A DNA stretch of 42,500 bases from Zygnema cylindricum (GCA_037447655.1 JBBHKE010003252.1:1-42500); one strand, 5' to 3'; shown: positions 1-12,262, counted from the first letter of the stretch. Notes: generated by a model from the sequence alone, not told the origin. Numbers and translations: made by a program.

Positions 1-831
1 AGTTTCAGATATCTGGGGTTCGTCAAGTTGGCCAATAACGGTCAGCTTTATCCTATTAGACTAGGACCAATGCTAAATGATATAGTATGTGATAGATATA
101 TATATATATATATATATATTTAGGGAGGAACAAATTCATTTAACTAAAACTATATACGGCATGCATAGATACAGTTTTATGAAAGTACGAAGTACGATTC
201 TATTTCAAAACGGATACCACGCATTTTGTTTCGACACTTAAACAAATACCGCGCAAGTATTTATAACGGCTAAGATTGCGTCTCCCTATAAATCCAATAG
301 CGCACATCATCGTCGAAATCCCGGAGTGGTCACTTTGGCGTTTTGTGACGTGGCATGATCTGGAGCCACGTGGAGAGATGACATTTGGTTATGGGAATTC
401 CGAGTAATGTACGGAAGAGTGAAAAGCAAACACGCGTCCACTTAATAGCCTTGTCGTACATAGGCCGTACATAAGGTAAACCGGCAGTAGTACTTTTTGG
501 TACGGTACAGTAATGTGATTTGTCCGTACTTTAGTAGATATAAGTTATTAGAGGGAATAAAGACTTAGAAAATATTTGGTAGGTAGTCACCTCTCTCCTT
601 TAAGAGTTTGTACAAATTTGCATTTTTAGTGCCTCATAACTTATCGGCTGGTTGGCCGTTTTCAGTGATTCTTTTTGTTACCGACTCAAGGTAGTCCAGG
701 CTTCATAAGGGTGCAGTCAAACTGTCATTTTGTCTTCATGGACAGTAGTGGTTCTGGTTAGAAGTGGGTTAGTTAAATACTATCTAGAGTCTTTGTGTAT
801 TCTGTGGTCCAATGGAGGACACAGAAATGCA
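1..831 (+). repeat. E1 5' LTR, left part outside window
   Basis: Window bases 1-831 repeat the stretch 5348-6303, so this is the 5' LTR of element E1 without its first roughly 220 bases. The two copies differ at roughly one base in ten by eye, so the insertion is old. The (TA)n tract is short here (about 99-121) but about 150 bp in the other copy. A G-box CACGTG lies at 367-372. The LTR ends GAAATGCA at 831, directly before the primer-binding site. The gag start codon at 812 lies inside it. Confidence 0.9.
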
Positions 832-1793
832 GGTTATGGGCCCACCCTCTAGGGTGCCCGTCTTCAATGGATCTGGGTTTATCTATAGGGAAGCCATGAT
901 GATGGGAGCTTTGTGTGAAAAAAGATACTAGGGTATCGTTAGTGGACAAGTAAAACATCCACCTTCGGGAACTCCACTATGATTTGGAGGAGTAAGGTTT
1001 CATGCAGCAACGCCTTCCTCAGCGGAGGAGGCAGATGATGGGGACAGTAGTGTGTCCGAAAAGGGGAAAGGGAAGGAGACATCCCTCACTCCTATTGCCA
1101 CAGTCCCGGGATCGGTGACCGTGAAGACCGCGGAGAACGATACTCAAATGTGGGAGGATGTAAACATGGCTGCCAAGAACTTCTTTCTAAGACACCTCAC
1201 TCAAGCTTTCGCCACTCCTCATCTTCGCATTAACAAGGCCGAGGAGTTGTGGGTGAGTTTGGTGGAGATTTATAGAGGTGGAACTATTCAGGAGCTCCAA
1301 TTGGCGCAGCAATAGCTAGTGAGTTACACTTATAAAGGAGGAAAGATGCTAGATTACTGTAATGATCTTTCTTGTTTTTATATGGAGATGGAAAGTGCCG
1401 GATGGACAGGTACAATGAAAATGAAAGTTCATACCCTTATCATGAAGTTACCAGATGATAGCTAATAGTTCATGGAAATGGAGCACAGTGGTCAGGATGA
1501 TACTTGTGCAGGAAAACACAATGGAGATTAGGAGAGGAGGAAATAGCATTCAAGCTCTAGCAGCAGGAGGGGACCAATGGGGGAAGGACACGAAGAAACC
1601 GTACAACGGGGAAAGAGATCATTTTGGAGGACCGAGGCCCCCAAAGGGTCTTTGTCATTTTTGCAAAAAGCGGAGACACTTCATCGCAGATTGTGTCAAG
1701 CTGACGGAGCTAAGGCTCCTAGAAAAACCGTGGAGGGGGTTCTTCCAAGGGAATAAAAAGGCACGTGGTTACAAAAGTGATAAGAGAAACTGA
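812..1793 (+). pseudogene. E1 gag, broken
   Basis: Nucleocapsid gene of a Ty1/copia element. ATG at 812 lies inside the LTR, and the frame reads M-E-D-T-E-M-Q across the LTR end into VMGPPSRVPVFNG, the conserved copia gag start. A stop at 929-931 ends this segment. Further gag-like pieces follow in other frames (1052-1315, 1455-1793). A CX2CX4HX4C zinc knuckle (CHFCKKRRHFIADC) is visible at 1653-1694 with all four ligands present. At least two frame changes and several stops make it non-functional. E3 gag is its closest relative in the window. Confidence 0.85.
832..846 (+). promoter_or_regulatory. E1 primer-binding site, initiator tRNA-Met half-tRNA type
   Basis: GGTTATGGGCCCACC follows the LTR with no gap. 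Its reverse complement, GGTGGGCCCATAACC, is the anticodon stem-loop of plant initiator tRNA-Met as I recall it. Drosophila copia uses the same tRNA region, with a cleaved half-tRNA as primer. No ordinary 3'-end site (TGGTATCAGAGC type) is present. The site is also coding: it encodes V-M-G-P-P of gag. Confidence 0.82.
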
Positions 1794-2244
1794 GGACGAG
1801 TCTTCTGAGGAGGATGGGGAGCTACTTCTTATCAAGAAACAGGAGAAGAAGAAGATCCCTCGTAGACAGAAATGTGCCCTTCGAGCAATTCGAGATGCTC
1901 TACAGGAAGGATGGATCATCGACTCACGTGCATCCATGCATATGTGTCGTGATAACGAACTCTTCACTAAGCTAAGAAAGATCCCTACTATAGAGATAGA
2001 GTATGGGAATGGGAGAGTGGTTACTACAGATCTAATGGGATCAGTAGATATGAAAGTCTTATTGGAGGGTAAGACTTCTATACTTACATTCTCAAATGTA
2101 CACTACATTCCTCAGCGGAGTAAAAATGTTGTCTCTATGTCTGTGTTAGATGACAAAGAGTTTGATACCTTCACTAGAGAGGGAGTCTTTACAACTAAAT
2201 ATGGGGATGAAGTTTACTTCACAACAGATAAGGGTAGCCAATGA
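1765..2244 (+). pseudogene. E1 protease domain, active-site motif altered
   Basis: Retroviral-type aspartic protease region of the copia polyprotein, which normally cleaves Gag-Pol. The context WIIDS-x-ASMHM is clear, but the expected D-S-G reads D-S-R (CGT at 1927-1929 instead of a glycine codon). The fold-typical segment ending in NVHYIPQ, followed by KNVVSMS, is present. The frame overlaps the end of gag by a frame change and stops at 2242-2244. The acidic lead (EDESSEEDGELLLI) matches E3, so this is family sequence and not noise. Confidence 0.85.
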
Positions 2245-2304
2245 ATGTTTAGGCTGAACCTGAGTAATTAAAAGAAGAATGCTTACTATGTTGGTGTTCC
2301 TAAG

Positions 2305-3315
2305 TTGATGATTTGGCATAAGCGGTTGGGGCATGTACATTTTGATAGATTGAGGGAAATGAAAAAGCTTGGGGTAGTAGAAGGAATTCAGTTTGGGGAT
2401 AATGAAATGATGGATGATTGTAGTGGCAGTGCTCAAGGTAAGGCTCACAAACTTCCTTTTCCCAAAGCCGCCACATATAGAGGTGAGAAAGTTTTAGATT
2501 TGGTCCACACAGATATTTGGGGAATTGCAAAAGTACCTTCAGTTGGAGGAAAAAGGTTTATGATGACGATAACCGATGACTGGTCTAGATACTCTAAAGT
2601 ATACTTTCTAAAAACAAAGTCTGAAGCATCAACTTACTTCAAAGAATATAAAGCATGGAGTGAGAAGTTGCATGAAACCCCCATTAAGAGGATAAGGAGT
2701 GATAATGGGGGGGAATATATCTCTATCCAGTTTGAGGAATATCTGAAAGATGAGGGAGTACAGCACCAAACGCCTGTACCATATAACCTAGAACAAAATG
2801 GGGTAGCTGAGAGGTTGAATCGAACACTAAGAGATAGTGCATGTAGTATGTTGGCCGACAAGAAAATAGGAAAGAGATTTTGGGTAGAGGCAATGAACTG
2901 TGCCAACTACATTAAGAATAGAGTCCTTACCACAGCTGTAAAGGGAGTGACACCTTATGAGAGATGGGTTGGAAGGAAACCAGATATTTCACACCTTAAA
3001 GTGTTCGGTAGCCAAGTTTACAGTCCTCACACGGATAGGAAAAACTAGAAACTAGATGCTAAGGGAAAACCTGGATACTTTGTGGGATATGATGAAGATG
3101 TTAAGGGGTATAGAGTCTATGACTTAGCAAAGAAGGATATCATCCTGGTCAAACACCTAGTTGTCATAGATGAAGGAAATTCATTTGATCCTTTCAAATA
3201 TACAAATAAGATAAAAATCAGATTCGAGTCCGAAAGTGAGGAGAACTCGGTCGTTCCCGAAAGGGACATGAGTGAAACCGTGATTGTAGATTCAGGGGAG
3301 ATCCGAGATACATAA
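2305..3315 (+). pseudogene. E1 integrase
   Basis: Copia integrase. It begins with the GAG-pre-integrase zinc region WHKRLGH (two His ligands), but the following CxxC reads C-S-G-S, so the last Cys is lost. The catalytic core shows D in HTDIWG, D in RSDNGGEY and E in NGVAERLNRT, so the DDE triad is intact. The GKxxYERWVGRKPDISHLKVFG tail region is recognisable. A stop at 3046-3048 interrupts it, and the frame resumes at 3049 (GYFVGYDEDVKGYRVYD) to a stop at 3313-3315. It is one of the best-preserved domains of E1. Confidence 0.9.
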
Positions 3316-3342
3316 GACTCACTGGAAACCTCACATACTCAT

Positions 3343-5114
3343 ATGGACCTCGAGGAGATAGAAGAAGCGGAACAAGAACCGGCTTCCATAGACAAGGGAG
3401 CTGATGAGACAGTGAGAAGAAACCCAAGACTTCCATCCATTCCAGCATCGGAGTTTGAAGGAGGAAGGAGGTGCAGCAAAAGGATGCAAGAAAAACAGGT
3501 TGCTCATAAGGTAACTAAGGTATCTCACCCAGATGAGCCTCAGTCTTACTCGGAGGCAATGAATAGTCCAGAGAAAGAAAGATGGATTAGAGCCATAAAT
3601 GATGAGATGGCTTCTATCATGGAAGCAAATACTTGGGAACTAGCGGATTGTCCTCCAGACAGAAAACCTATTCGGTGTAAATTGATATTTCAACTATAAG
3701 TGAACGAGATAATACCATTGAGAGATATAAGGCTTGATTGGTAGCGAAGGGGTTCACCCAAAAAAAGGCGATTAACTATGTGGAGACCTTTGCTCCATTC
3801 CCATCAGTAAGGATTCTCCTCAGTCTGGCACCAGCAGAATACATGGAAATACACTAGATGGACATTAAGACTGCTTTTCTTAATGGTGAGTTAGAGGAAG
3901 AAATTTTCATGAGGCAACCTAAGGGGTTCGTGTAAGAAGGAGAAGAGAGCAAAGTCTGCTGGCTCATAAAATCCTTATATGGACTGAAGCATGCTCCCCG
4001 ACAGTGGAATAAGAAACTAGATGAGTTTCTCACCGATCTGGGATATATTCGTATTAGCTTTGACCATTCTATCTATATGTTTGAAGATGAGAATGGTGTC
4101 ATTTTTATTGCAATTTATTAGGATGATCTGCTTGTGTTAAGTAAATATTTGGAGAAGATCAATAGGCTAAAGAAAGATCTTAGGGGCAGATTTGATATGA
4201 AAGATTTAGGGGAGGCAAAATATCTTTTGGGGATCCAAATGGAGAGAGATAGAGGGAAGAAGATTATCAGACTTACTTAGAAAGAAGCAATAGGAAATAT
4301 GCTTGAGAAATTCCAGATGGAAAATGCTATTAGTTGTACCACTCCCATGGACTTGAAAAAAGAAAGTGATGGGAGTGTAGAAAGAGTGATGATCTTAGAC
4401 GATCAGATGAGTCTAAAGGAGAGAGAGTTTATAAAGTCTATCCTTTATAGACAGGTCATAGGAAGTTTAATCTATTTTATGAACTGTACCAGGCCGGACA
4501 TAGCGGTAGCAGTTGGAGTACTCAGCATGAGTCTTAATGATCCTAGAAAGAGAGACTGGGAGGCAGCCAAGAGAGTCATGAGATATCTGGTTGGAACTAG
4601 AGAATTATGGTTGCATTTGGGAGGGGAGCACACTAATATCACCACTTGGAGTGATGCCAGTTATGGGGATGCACCTTTTAGAAGATGCACTTCTGGATAT
4701 GTTTTGTATGTGGGGGAAGGTGTTTGCTGTTGGAGCAGTAAGCAACTAAAGGTGGTCGATCAGTCTACTATGGAGGCTGAGTATATGGCGTCTTGTTCTG
4801 CTGTAAAAGAACTAATATGGGTGAAGTCATAATTGCAAGAACTGGGATATATGAAGGAGGGAGTGCATGAAATCTTTTGTGATAATCAAGCTGTAATCGC
4901 AATTTCAGCCAATCCAAAACACCATTTCAAAGCAAAACATATAGACATAAGATTAAGCTTCGTAAGAGAAAAAGTTGAAAATAAAATTTTAAATCTTGTG
5001 TATAGACCTGATGAAGAAATGGTGGCTGACATGATGACCAAACCTGTGCCCTCCCATAAATTAAAATATTGTCGGGAAAAATGCAGGTTGGAAGAAAAAT
5101 TAAAATTAGACTAG
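3343..5114 (+). pseudogene. E1 reverse transcriptase and RNase H
   Basis: RVT_2-type copia reverse transcriptase followed by RNase H. It starts with the usual linker (EPQSYSEAMNSPEKERWI, then TWELADCPPDRKPI), loses frame near 3700, and continues with several in-frame stops. The polymerase motif reads I-A-I-Y-stop-D-D-L-L, with TAG at 4119-4121 in the residue before the two aspartates. RNase H is clear from about 4640: TWSDASYGD, TMEAEYM and CDNQAVI carry the acidic residues, and one TAA stop lies at 4830-4832. The end (MMTKPVPSHKL) is close to the polypurine tract. Confidence 0.9.
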
Positions 5115-5127
5115 AAAATAAGGGGAG
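5115..5127 (+). promoter_or_regulatory. E1 polypurine tract
   Basis: AAAATAAGGGGAG immediately precedes the TG of the 3' LTR and is identical to the tract before the E3 3' LTR (36742-36754). It would prime plus-strand DNA synthesis. Confidence 0.8.
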
Positions 5128-6303
<1,176 letters not shown>

Positions 6304-7613
6304 CCATATATTCAGCTTCCATGGTTGATTGAGCAGTCATATTTTGAAGCTTCCTGGTCCAGCAGCAAGTACCATCACCGATCTTCAAAATGAATCCAAT
6401 GGTAGAGCGTCTGCTTGGCATGTCACCATAACTCGCATCACTCCAGGTGCTAATTTTCACTTCATCTACTCCGAGAGAAAGTTAGATATCCCGTGTTCCT
6501 GCAAGGTATCTAAGAACTCATTTTGCTGCCTCCCAATCTAATCTTTTCGGGTTCAGAAGGCTTTCGCTCAGAGCTCCAACTAACGCTGCAATATCAGGAC
6601 GCGTGCAGTTCATGAAATAGATAAGACTCCCAACAACTTGTTTGTAAGGAATTGTGGACATGAACTGTGACTCCCCTGGTTCAATTTCATCCTCGAGTAG
6701 CATTCCTCCATCTGTCTCATTTCCTTCCATTTTTGCCTAAACTCCATAGGGGATGCACTCCCGTTTGCCTTTGCCATGCCAAACCTTTCAAGTACATTTC
6801 CAATGGCCTCTCTCTGAGTGAGATAAATTACCCTCTGATTCCTATCTCTCTCTACCTCAATGCCTAGGATATATTTCACCTCGCCTAAATCCTTCATTTA
6901 AACTTGGCGTTCAGAGATGCTTTTCTCTTATTTATCTCATTTATAGACTTAGTAATAAGCAGCAGGTCATCTACATACATTGCTACATAGTTCACACCAT
7001 CCTCTCATTCCATGACGTAAACGGAGTGATCTGAGTTGATCCTTCTGAAACCTAGACTAGTAAGAAACTCATCTAATTTCATATTCCACTCACGTGGAGC
7101 TTGTTTTAATCCATACAGTGATATCAACAGTTTACAGACTAGATTTTCCTTCCTTTTTTTTTTCATACCCTTCAGGTTGTTTTATATAAATTACTTCCTC
7201 TAAATCTCCATGCAAGAATGCAGTTTTAACAACCATTTGATGCAGCTCGATATTCTCTATTGCAGTTAAAGACAACAAGACAATGACAGTGGGAAAACTG
7301 ACAACGAAGAAAAGGTTTCCCCATAGTCTATTCCTTATTTTTGACTAAAGCCCTTTGCAACCAAACAAGCTTTATACCTTTCAATAGTGTTGTCTGGGTT
7401 GAGCTTCACTTTGAAGACCCACTTGCAGCCAATGGCTTTCCGATCAGGTGGAAGCTCCACAAGTTCCCACGTCTGAGATTCCAGAATCGATCTCATCTCA
7501 TCATTTGCAGCTTCTATCCAGTGATCCATTTCAGTAACAGAAAATGCTTCCTGGATGGTAAGAGGCTCCCCGGTGCTTCCAAAAAAAGCATATTGAACAT
7601 GTTCTCCCCTCAA
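6304..7613 (-). pseudogene. E2 reverse transcriptase and RNase H, cut by E1
   Basis: Read on the minus strand: TIQEAFSVTEMDHWIEAAND, then TWELVELPPDRKAIGCKWVF and NPDNTIERYKA, all RVT_2 start motifs. Frame breaks follow at about 7335 and 6900. The polymerase motif is a standard Y-V-D-D (6966-6977). MKDLGEVKYILGIEVERD and the NCTRPDIAALVGALS block follow. RNase H starts ISTWSDASYGD and stops abruptly after TMEAEYM at 6304, where the E1 3' LTR begins. The rest of RNase H and the E2 3' LTR are not in the window. Confidence 0.88.
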
Positions 7614-7894
7614 GCGAGAACTTTGTCTTTTTCCCCCGATAAATCTGAGGCTAGAACTGTTGGATCTCGACTTCGATTTTTGGTTCGAGGAAGATTAGTG
7701 TCAGCTGTTCTTTGTTGTTCAGTTCTTGAAGGTATTTGAATATTTTGCACTCCAGGAGAAGAAGAAGTTGAAGTTGTAGATGACTGAAACGGGATCTGAT
7801 CCAAGATGACATATTCCTGCAGTTTTTCGTTCTTCTCACTTTCATCCATACTAAATACATCTATGGATTCACTCTCATCTTTCACCAAAATGTT

Positions 7895-8740
7895 TCAGGC
7901 AATCTGAATGGTATGTTTCTGAGGACAATATACTATGTATCCTACATATTCATCATCATATCCCATGAAGGTTCGAGGTTTGGACTTTGGGCTTAGTTTC
8001 CAGTTTGGTAAATTATCTAGTATAAAGCATTTCCTACGAAACACTTTGAAGTGACTAACATCTGGTTTTCTACCTGTCCACACTTTATAAGGTGTTTTTC
8101 CTTGAACAGATCTAGTTTCTAATCTGTTCCTAATATATGCTGCAGTTTGATAAGCTTCAGCCCAAAACTTAATATCTACTCCTTTATCAGCCATCATAGA
8201 TTTAACACTCTCAGTTAGAGTTCTATTCAACCTTTCTGAGACTATATTCTGCTCATGAGTATATGGAACAGTAAACTGATGAGAGATACCATTTTCTTTT
8301 AAATAAGCAGCAAATTCATTGGAAGTATATTCACCTCCATTATCAGATCTTAGAGAAAGAATTGATCTGCCGTGAAGCTTTTCTGCCCAGATCCGAAAAT
8401 GTTGAAAGTGGGTGAAGACCTCTTTTTTCTCCTTCATAAAATAGATCCGGCTGAATCTGGAAAAGTCATATGTGAATGTAACAAAGTATTTACTCCCATC
8501 TCCCAGCCAAAGATGGTATTTTGGAGGGTCCTTACACATCTGAATGGATAAGTTCCAAGAGATTAGTTGCTCTAAAATCTGCGGTTTGAGGTAAAAGAAG
8601 TTTATGAAGCTTACCAAGAGCAGAACCATCATAAATATTTGACTATTGCTGATCAATTTTAACTCCTTCTACCATATCATTCTTTACCATCTTTTCCAGC
8701 CTGTCGCTATAAACATGACCCAATCTTTTATGCCACAAAA
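7895..8740 (-). pseudogene. E2 integrase
   Basis: The minus-strand frame around 8740-8660 shows WHKRLGHVYSDRLEKM. Both cysteines of the HHCC zinc site are lost (Y-D-G-S where C-x-x-C is expected). The core carries RSDNGGEY and SERLNRTL, and a stop replaces the residue near the first catalytic Asp (HSDV-stop-GP context). The tail TPYKVWTGRKPDVSHFKVF and FMGYDDEYVGYIVY is well kept. Broken by a stop near 8650 and a frame change near 8520. Confidence 0.85.
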
Positions 8741-8756
8741 TATTATCAGATAAGAC

Positions 8757-8838
8757 ACTGGAGTAAGCAAAAGAAGTTGTATTCACCAGGTCCATCCACT
8801 GGAGTAAGCAAAAGAAGTTGTATTCACCAGGTCCATCT
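8757..8838. repeat. 41-bp tandem duplication in E2
   Basis: Bases 8757-8797 are repeated at 8798-8838 with one difference at the last base. The duplication lies between the protease and integrase parts of E2. At 41 bp it shifts the frame, so it arose after or together with inactivation. Confidence 0.95.
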
Positions 8839-9265
8839 AGTACAAGTTGTTGGGGCCTGTAGTTCCCATTACAGCTACCCTTCCCTCTTTGTTGACTATT
8901 TTCTTTCCTTGCTTCTGAAGTATTTCAAAGCCTTTACTTTCTACAACTGATGTAGAAAATAAATTCTTTTTAAACTGAGGGACATACAACACATCATAGA
9001 GAGTTGTAGGAACTGCCTTGCCATCTATCTCACACATAAGGATGACAGTCCCTTGGGCTTTTGCTTTAACTATGGCACCACAAGCATAGTAGATCTGTCT
9101 AGTGGGGATAGGTTGCAGATTTGTGAAAGAGGCCTTTTTCCAACATATATGAGAAGAGCTTCCGGAATCCATGATCCATCCGTGGTCTTTTTCTCCCTCC
9201 ATCAGTTTCGCAAAAGCGAAGAACTGTTTGTCGTCAGTTTTTGAAAAACTGACAACATCCGGCAC
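8837..9265 (-). pseudogene. E2 protease domain
   Basis: Aspartic protease region of a copia polyprotein with an intact active-site motif W-I-M-D-S-G-S-S-S-H. It continues with IYYACGAIVKAKAQGTV, VLYVPQFKKNLFSTS and VVESKGFEI, typical of this copia branch and close to E4. One open stretch of 142 codons. Upstream (9265-9480) the frame breaks. A zinc knuckle there reads F-Y-C-Y-S-Q-G-H-L-Y-K-H-C at about 9440-9480, with the first Cys changed to Phe. Confidence 0.87.
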
Positions 9266-9639
9266 ATTTTCCTAATTGATGACTCCACATGCGGTGTGTC
9301 AACTAAAAATGCCTCAGTTTTGGAACGGGGTGGCGGTGGTGTAAAAGGTGGCCTTTGTGGTGTGTAGATCTCTTTTGGCCTCCATCCATTTCTGAACACA
9401 CCTGTCTCACAAGCTTTGAGAAACTTAGGACAGTGTTTGTACAGATGTCCTTGACTGTAACAATAGAAAAACTTGTTGTAAGATTGAATACCTTGATAAC
9501 CCTAAGATATTTTTCCTTGATGCTAAACATTAAAAGCTACAGAAGACTTTCCTTGATTAAGAGCTATAAATGTTGACTCTTCCTCTAGCACTGGTTCTAT
9601 AGCTGTTGCTAGATTCCATAGTGACTTATCCAATTTTTT

Positions 9640-10170
9640 TTAATTTGCTGAGGCTCCTTTATATTCTTCAGAAAGTCCTCGCATAAGAATCATAACCTGA
9701 TGGTAAGGGGAGAAGTTCCTCCCTAAACATGGATTCTCTGTTAGTAAAAGTCGAAGTCCATTACAGTATTCTGCCATACTACCACCAGTATACCTATAGT
9801 CCCAAATGTTTCCAGCTGTAATAATCTCATGCTGAGCATTAGCTTTTAGGTAGATGTTCTTCAGTGAAGTCCAAATTTTTGACGCCTTTTTCATCTTAAT
9901 ATGTGACATAAGCAAATCCTCTGAAATCATTAACTTTAAGAGATGCAAAGCCTGCTGATTTTTCCCAACATAAGATCCATCACTTTCAGCAAGACTGCCA
10001 TCAACTACATCAAACAGTTTCACTTGAGTAAAATAAGACTCAACCAAATCAGACCAATAAAGGTATTTCCTTCCATCAAAAATTGGTATCCGTGAGGGCG
10101 GGCCCGTGACTTGTTGTTTTGTGGATACAACACCCACTGAAGATAAAGATGAGGCAGGAGTAGTCATCAC
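9640..10170 (-). pseudogene. E2 gag, N-terminal part
   Basis: Open frame of 176 codons starting at 10170. The first 19 codons plus two bases (MMTTPASSLSSVGVVSTKQ, then CA) lie inside the LTR, which ends at 10112. The frame then enters V-T-G-P-P-S-R-I-P-I-F-D-G and the gag helical region (YLYWSDLVESYF, KIWTSLKNIY, YRYTGGSMAEYCNGLR). The family's gag is longer; the frame ends near GLSEEYKGASAN before the zinc knuckle. Its layout matches E4 gag: both have 59 nt of gag in the LTR. Confidence 0.85.
10097..10111 (-). promoter_or_regulatory. E2 degenerate primer-binding site
   Basis: Directly after the LTR the minus strand reads AGTCACGGGCCCGCC. This differs from the E1 site GGTTATGGGCCCACC at four positions, all transitions. 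It is read here as a decayed initiator tRNA-Met anticodon-arm site. Confidence 0.55.
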
Positions 10171-10991
10171 AGAATTAAAACAAGCAAGAAGCTCTAACAG
10201 ATGATCAGAAAAACATACAACTTTGGAACACAGCCAAAGACAATTAAGGCAACCAAATGGCCTACAAATCTACCACAATACAGAGAATACAAAGAGGAAC
10301 ACAAGTGCAAATTAACACAGAAATCTGGAAACAGATCTAAGAAATACTCTAAGTCAAAGATATCAAAATGCTAAAGCATAATTTGATACAACAAGTTCCT
10401 AACTTCTGAAATGGTTAAGTCCTACTCTTATACCTTAAAGATCTAACCTTCTGAAAGCTATTAGCCACTCACTAACCTAACCAAGGTAAGAAGGCATATC
10501 AGCCATGCATTGATAATACGTACTTGAGCTAAGGAGGATACCTGAATATGTCAAGGTATGTCATACAGAATGAATCTAAACTGAGTGCTTAATCAAACAA
10601 AACACGCCTATGTACAAAACAGGGATACGTTACGTCACACCGTAATCTACAAATACGTTGGATAATCATAGATGTGGTCTCGGTTAATCAGCATTTGTCA
10701 GTTGCAAATCTCTGACGTCCATCTTTCGGAAGTTTCATCCAAGATGAAACATTGTGTGACACCTCGGTCTTCCGGTGAATCTGAGTCGTAGAACCAAGTC
10801 TATCGTATTGTCTCATCTCAGTTTGCTAACGTGTGTCCCGCTAATGTGATACACAGTGTACTCTCTCGCTGTTCATTGTCACACTAATTCTGGTACATAT
10901 TGAACCAGGCTTCCACAAAATAAACCAAGTACTCAGAAGACACTCCCCTCACATAAGAGGCTTAGTGAGGACTAAAGCTTTCAAAACAACA
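10112..10991 (-). repeat. E2 5' LTR (880 bp)
   Basis: On the minus strand it begins TGTTGTTTTG (10991-10982) and ends CAAAACAACA (10121-10112), a perfect 10-bp terminal inverted repeat. E2's primer-binding site and gag follow the end. Before the start, E4 RNase H stops abruptly after R-T-K-D-L-K-L. The expected 5-bp target duplication on this side is AGTTT on the plus strand (10992-10996). The partner LTR lies outside the window. Confidence 0.88.
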
Positions 10992-12077
10992 AGTTTGAGG
11001 TCTTTAGTTCTTGCCAAATATCTAAGGACTCTCCTTGCTGCATCAAAATCAGATTTTCTCGGATTCTCTAGACTCTTGCTCTGTACCCCATCTGCTGCAA
11101 CAATGTCAAGACGGGTACAGTTCATGAAATACATTAAGTTTCCCACTATCTGTCTGTAAGGTATTTGTGTCATAGAATCATTCTCCCCTAACTCTAAATA
11201 CTCGCTAACAATGACACCTGGTTGTGTCTCTTCTCCCTCTAACTTTTGCCGAAAATCCATTGGAGTTAGACATCCTTTTGTCCCCCCGCATTCTATACTC
11301 ATCTAACAAGTTTCCAATAGCCTCTTTTTGAGTCAATTTTATTACTTTTTTATTTCTGTCCCTCTCTACCTGGATACCCAAAATATATTTTGCCTCACCG
11401 AGGTCTTTCATCTCAAACCGTGAGTTTAGAACAGTTTTGATTTTGTTAATTTCAGCCATTGATTTGCTAATTATTAGTAAATCATCTACACACACTGATA
11501 TATACACTATCCCATTTATACCCTTTAGAATGTAGACAGAGTGATCAGAACTTATCCTTTGAAATCTTAAGCTGGTCAAGAATTCATCAAGCTTCATATT
11601 CCATTGCCTAGGGGCATGTTTTAGGCCATACAGAGATTTTAGCAGCTTGCATACTAAGTGCTCATTTCCTAGTACTGCATACTTTTCAGGCTGCTGCATG
11701 TAAATGGTCTCCTCTAGTTCTCCATGCAAAAATGTTGTCTTTACATCCATCTGATGTATTTCCATATCTTCTATAGCAGCTAGGGACAACAAAATCCTAA
11801 CTGTCGGAAATCATACAACCGGAAAAAAGGTTTTTTCAAAATCAATTCCTTCCTTTTTATTATACCCCTTTGCCACAAGTCGGGCATTATATCGTTCAAT
11901 AATGTTATCGGGATTTAACTTCACCTTGAATACCCATTTGCTGGCGATCACTTTTTGATCCGGAGGAAGGTCCACAAGCTCACATGTTTGAGCCTCCATG
12001 ATGGACTTTATTTCGTCGTTTGCTGCCTCGATCCAGTGATTCCGCTCCGATGATGAGAAGGCCTCTTGGATGGTCAA
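10992..12077 (-). pseudogene. E4 reverse transcriptase and partial RNase H
   Basis: Best-preserved RT in the window. TIQEAFSSSERNHWIEAAND opens it. One stop (VV-stop-FPTVRILLS near 11814) and one frame change near 11290 break it. Conserved blocks: ALRLVAKG-like ARLVAKGYNKKEG, MEIHQMDVKT, KSLYGLKHAPRQWNMKL, and C-V-D-D as polymerase motif (11480-11500). MKDLGEAKYILGIQVERD and YFMNCTRLDIV follow. RNase H ends after VLRYLARTKDLKL at 10992, where the E2 LTR starts, so its catalytic part is missing here. Confidence 0.9.
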
Positions 12078-12262
12078 AGGCTCTGCTGAGGCTGCCGAGT
12101 AGGCATAGTGAGAGCTTGCTTGCAGGCGACTTCCGATCTTCTTCCCCTCGGAAATTATGAGGTTGAGATCGCCGGATGTCGCGCATTACGCTGATTGCAC
12201 TAGTTGCGATCTGTGTTTATTGACCACTGTAGGTCCGGTTGGAGCTGAACCTGTTGAGGAAT

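Noticed and set aside
10185-10950. Tandem LTR-internal-LTR-internal array (E4 3' LTR shared with E2 5' LTR), with GAGGGGAGTG at 10941-10950 as polypurine tract.
   Set aside because: The perfect 10-bp inverted ends put the LTR start at 10991, outside the purine word, and E4 RNase H breaks exactly there. Nested insertion explains the data better. The purine word lies inside the LTR.
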